Source: Bimastos eiseni | Taxonomy: Eukaryota > Annelida > Clitellata > Crassiclitellata > Lumbricidae | NCBI GenBank assembly: GCA_959347315.1 | Contig: OY365810.1 | Coordinates: 21,543,835-21,607,834, forward strand | Direction of reading: 5' to 3' | DNA length: 64,000 bases | In this document: in pieces, positions 63,392-64,000 of the stretch | Layout of the letters: the number at the start of each line of letters is the position of its first letter | Numbering within the stretch: position 1 is the first letter of the stretch | The notes under the pieces: generated by a model | The model's database searches: none | What the model saw: the letters and a program-made list of their open reading frames with translations, nothing else | Told to the model about the DNA's origin: nothing | Translations under genes and position numbers: made by a program

Positions 63392-63817
63392 TATATATTC
63401 ATCAAAGAAAAGACTTGATTAAAGTACGCTGCCTGTTTGACCGCAGGCATCACAAGTCACCTGTCCTACTAGACAATAGGGCAGCATGACAATTTAATTC
63501 TGACAATGCAAAGTACCCAGAGCTCTTGAAACTTTAGAACTCACATGAAATAACACAAAGTAATAATTATCATTCTTCTAAGTCCAATAACTATACTATT
63601 CAGCAGCAGCTGCAGTAATCAAAATCCTAAATAAAATGTAGACTCTGTGACAGATTTGGTAATTCGAGTTAGAGAAATTCTTGACTAAAGAAAAAATAAT
63701 GGTAAATAAGGGCAACTTCATAATCATAAGAACAAAAAAATATACTATAAAAATGCTTCACAAATTAAATTTAAAATAAAACATATCAAAAATTCAAGAA
63801 TAAGATTTGTTTACTTA

Positions 63818-64000
63818 TTTATTTCCGAAATTTGATATCGCCCTTCTTCCAACATCTTTTTGCTCAGAAGTGCATACACACGCCTCGACGGCGCAACTGC
63901 AGTTTTACTGCAGAGCAGTGGTGCACGAAGGACTTGCTCAAGGTCCCTACACAGTGACGCTCTGGACGAGGCTCGAACCCGCACGCTCAGCACACACTGA
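63818..64000 (-). mobile_element. tRNA-derived SINE, cut by the window end
   Basis: Same body as 13498-13707: CCGAAATTTGATATCGCCCT, CACGCCTCGACGGCGCAA, TGCTCAAGGTCCCTACACAG and the B box in reverse, GGCTCGAACCC. The A box would lie beyond 64000. Confidence 0.85.

Overview
This window is non-coding-rich animal DNA, most likely from a marine invertebrate deuterostome such as an echinoderm. That guess rests on intron-containing genes, CR1/L2-like and other non-LTR retrotransposon remnants, many hAT-type elements with 8-bp target duplications, tRNA-derived SINEs, abundant microsatellites and a strong excess of the 8-mer TAGGCCTA. The species is inferred from texture only. There are no bacterial operons, no CRISPR array and no intact tRNA or rRNA gene.

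Only one protein-coding gene could be supported. It lies on the minus strand between 56335 and 61323 and has five visible coding exons: 61226-61330, 59659-59790, 58876-59023, 57717-57851 and 56335-56614. Its middle exons encode the RNA-binding domain of a histone stem-loop binding protein (SLBP), which binds the 3' hairpin of replication-dependent histone mRNAs. GT/AG sites and phases agree at all four introns. Two things are odd: one extra base near 58977 breaks the frame just before the RNA-binding domain, and the normally conserved TPNK motif reads TPDI. The tail is acidic and carries four SUMO-consensus-like motifs.

Layout. 1-2250: three minisatellites and a 15-bp AT-rich array. 2.5-9.5 kb: tRNA-like SINEs, simple repeats, a degenerate hAT-like element, a foldback element made of a repeated 14-15-bp unit, and a 240-bp polypurine tract. 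9.9-10.8 kb: a decayed reverse transcriptase. 11.8-13.7 kb: hairpin, long-TIR element, SINE. 17.7-25 kb: decayed CR1/L2-like reverse transcriptases and two 3' ends of one family. 26.8-27.0 kb: a compact 188-bp hAT MITE. 28-30.3 kb: a dispersed repeat beside an 850-bp GGAT/GGAA satellite. 31.9-39.6 kb: minisatellites, hairpins, dispersed repeats. 42.4-43.4 kb: the best CR1/L2-like remnant. 44.1-44.7 kb: a 23-bp minisatellite with higher-order structure. 47.8-54.7 kb: a TA-flanked MITE, an inverted pair of GGTCTTGG-rich repeats, a long CA tract and more LINE fragments. 56.3-61.3 kb: the SLBP-like gene with mobile DNA in its introns. 61.5-64 kb: a possible solo LTR, a hAT element with a second hAT nested inside it, and a SINE cut by the window edge.

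Apart from the SLBP-like gene, long open frames are by-products of simple repeats or decayed mobile elements.
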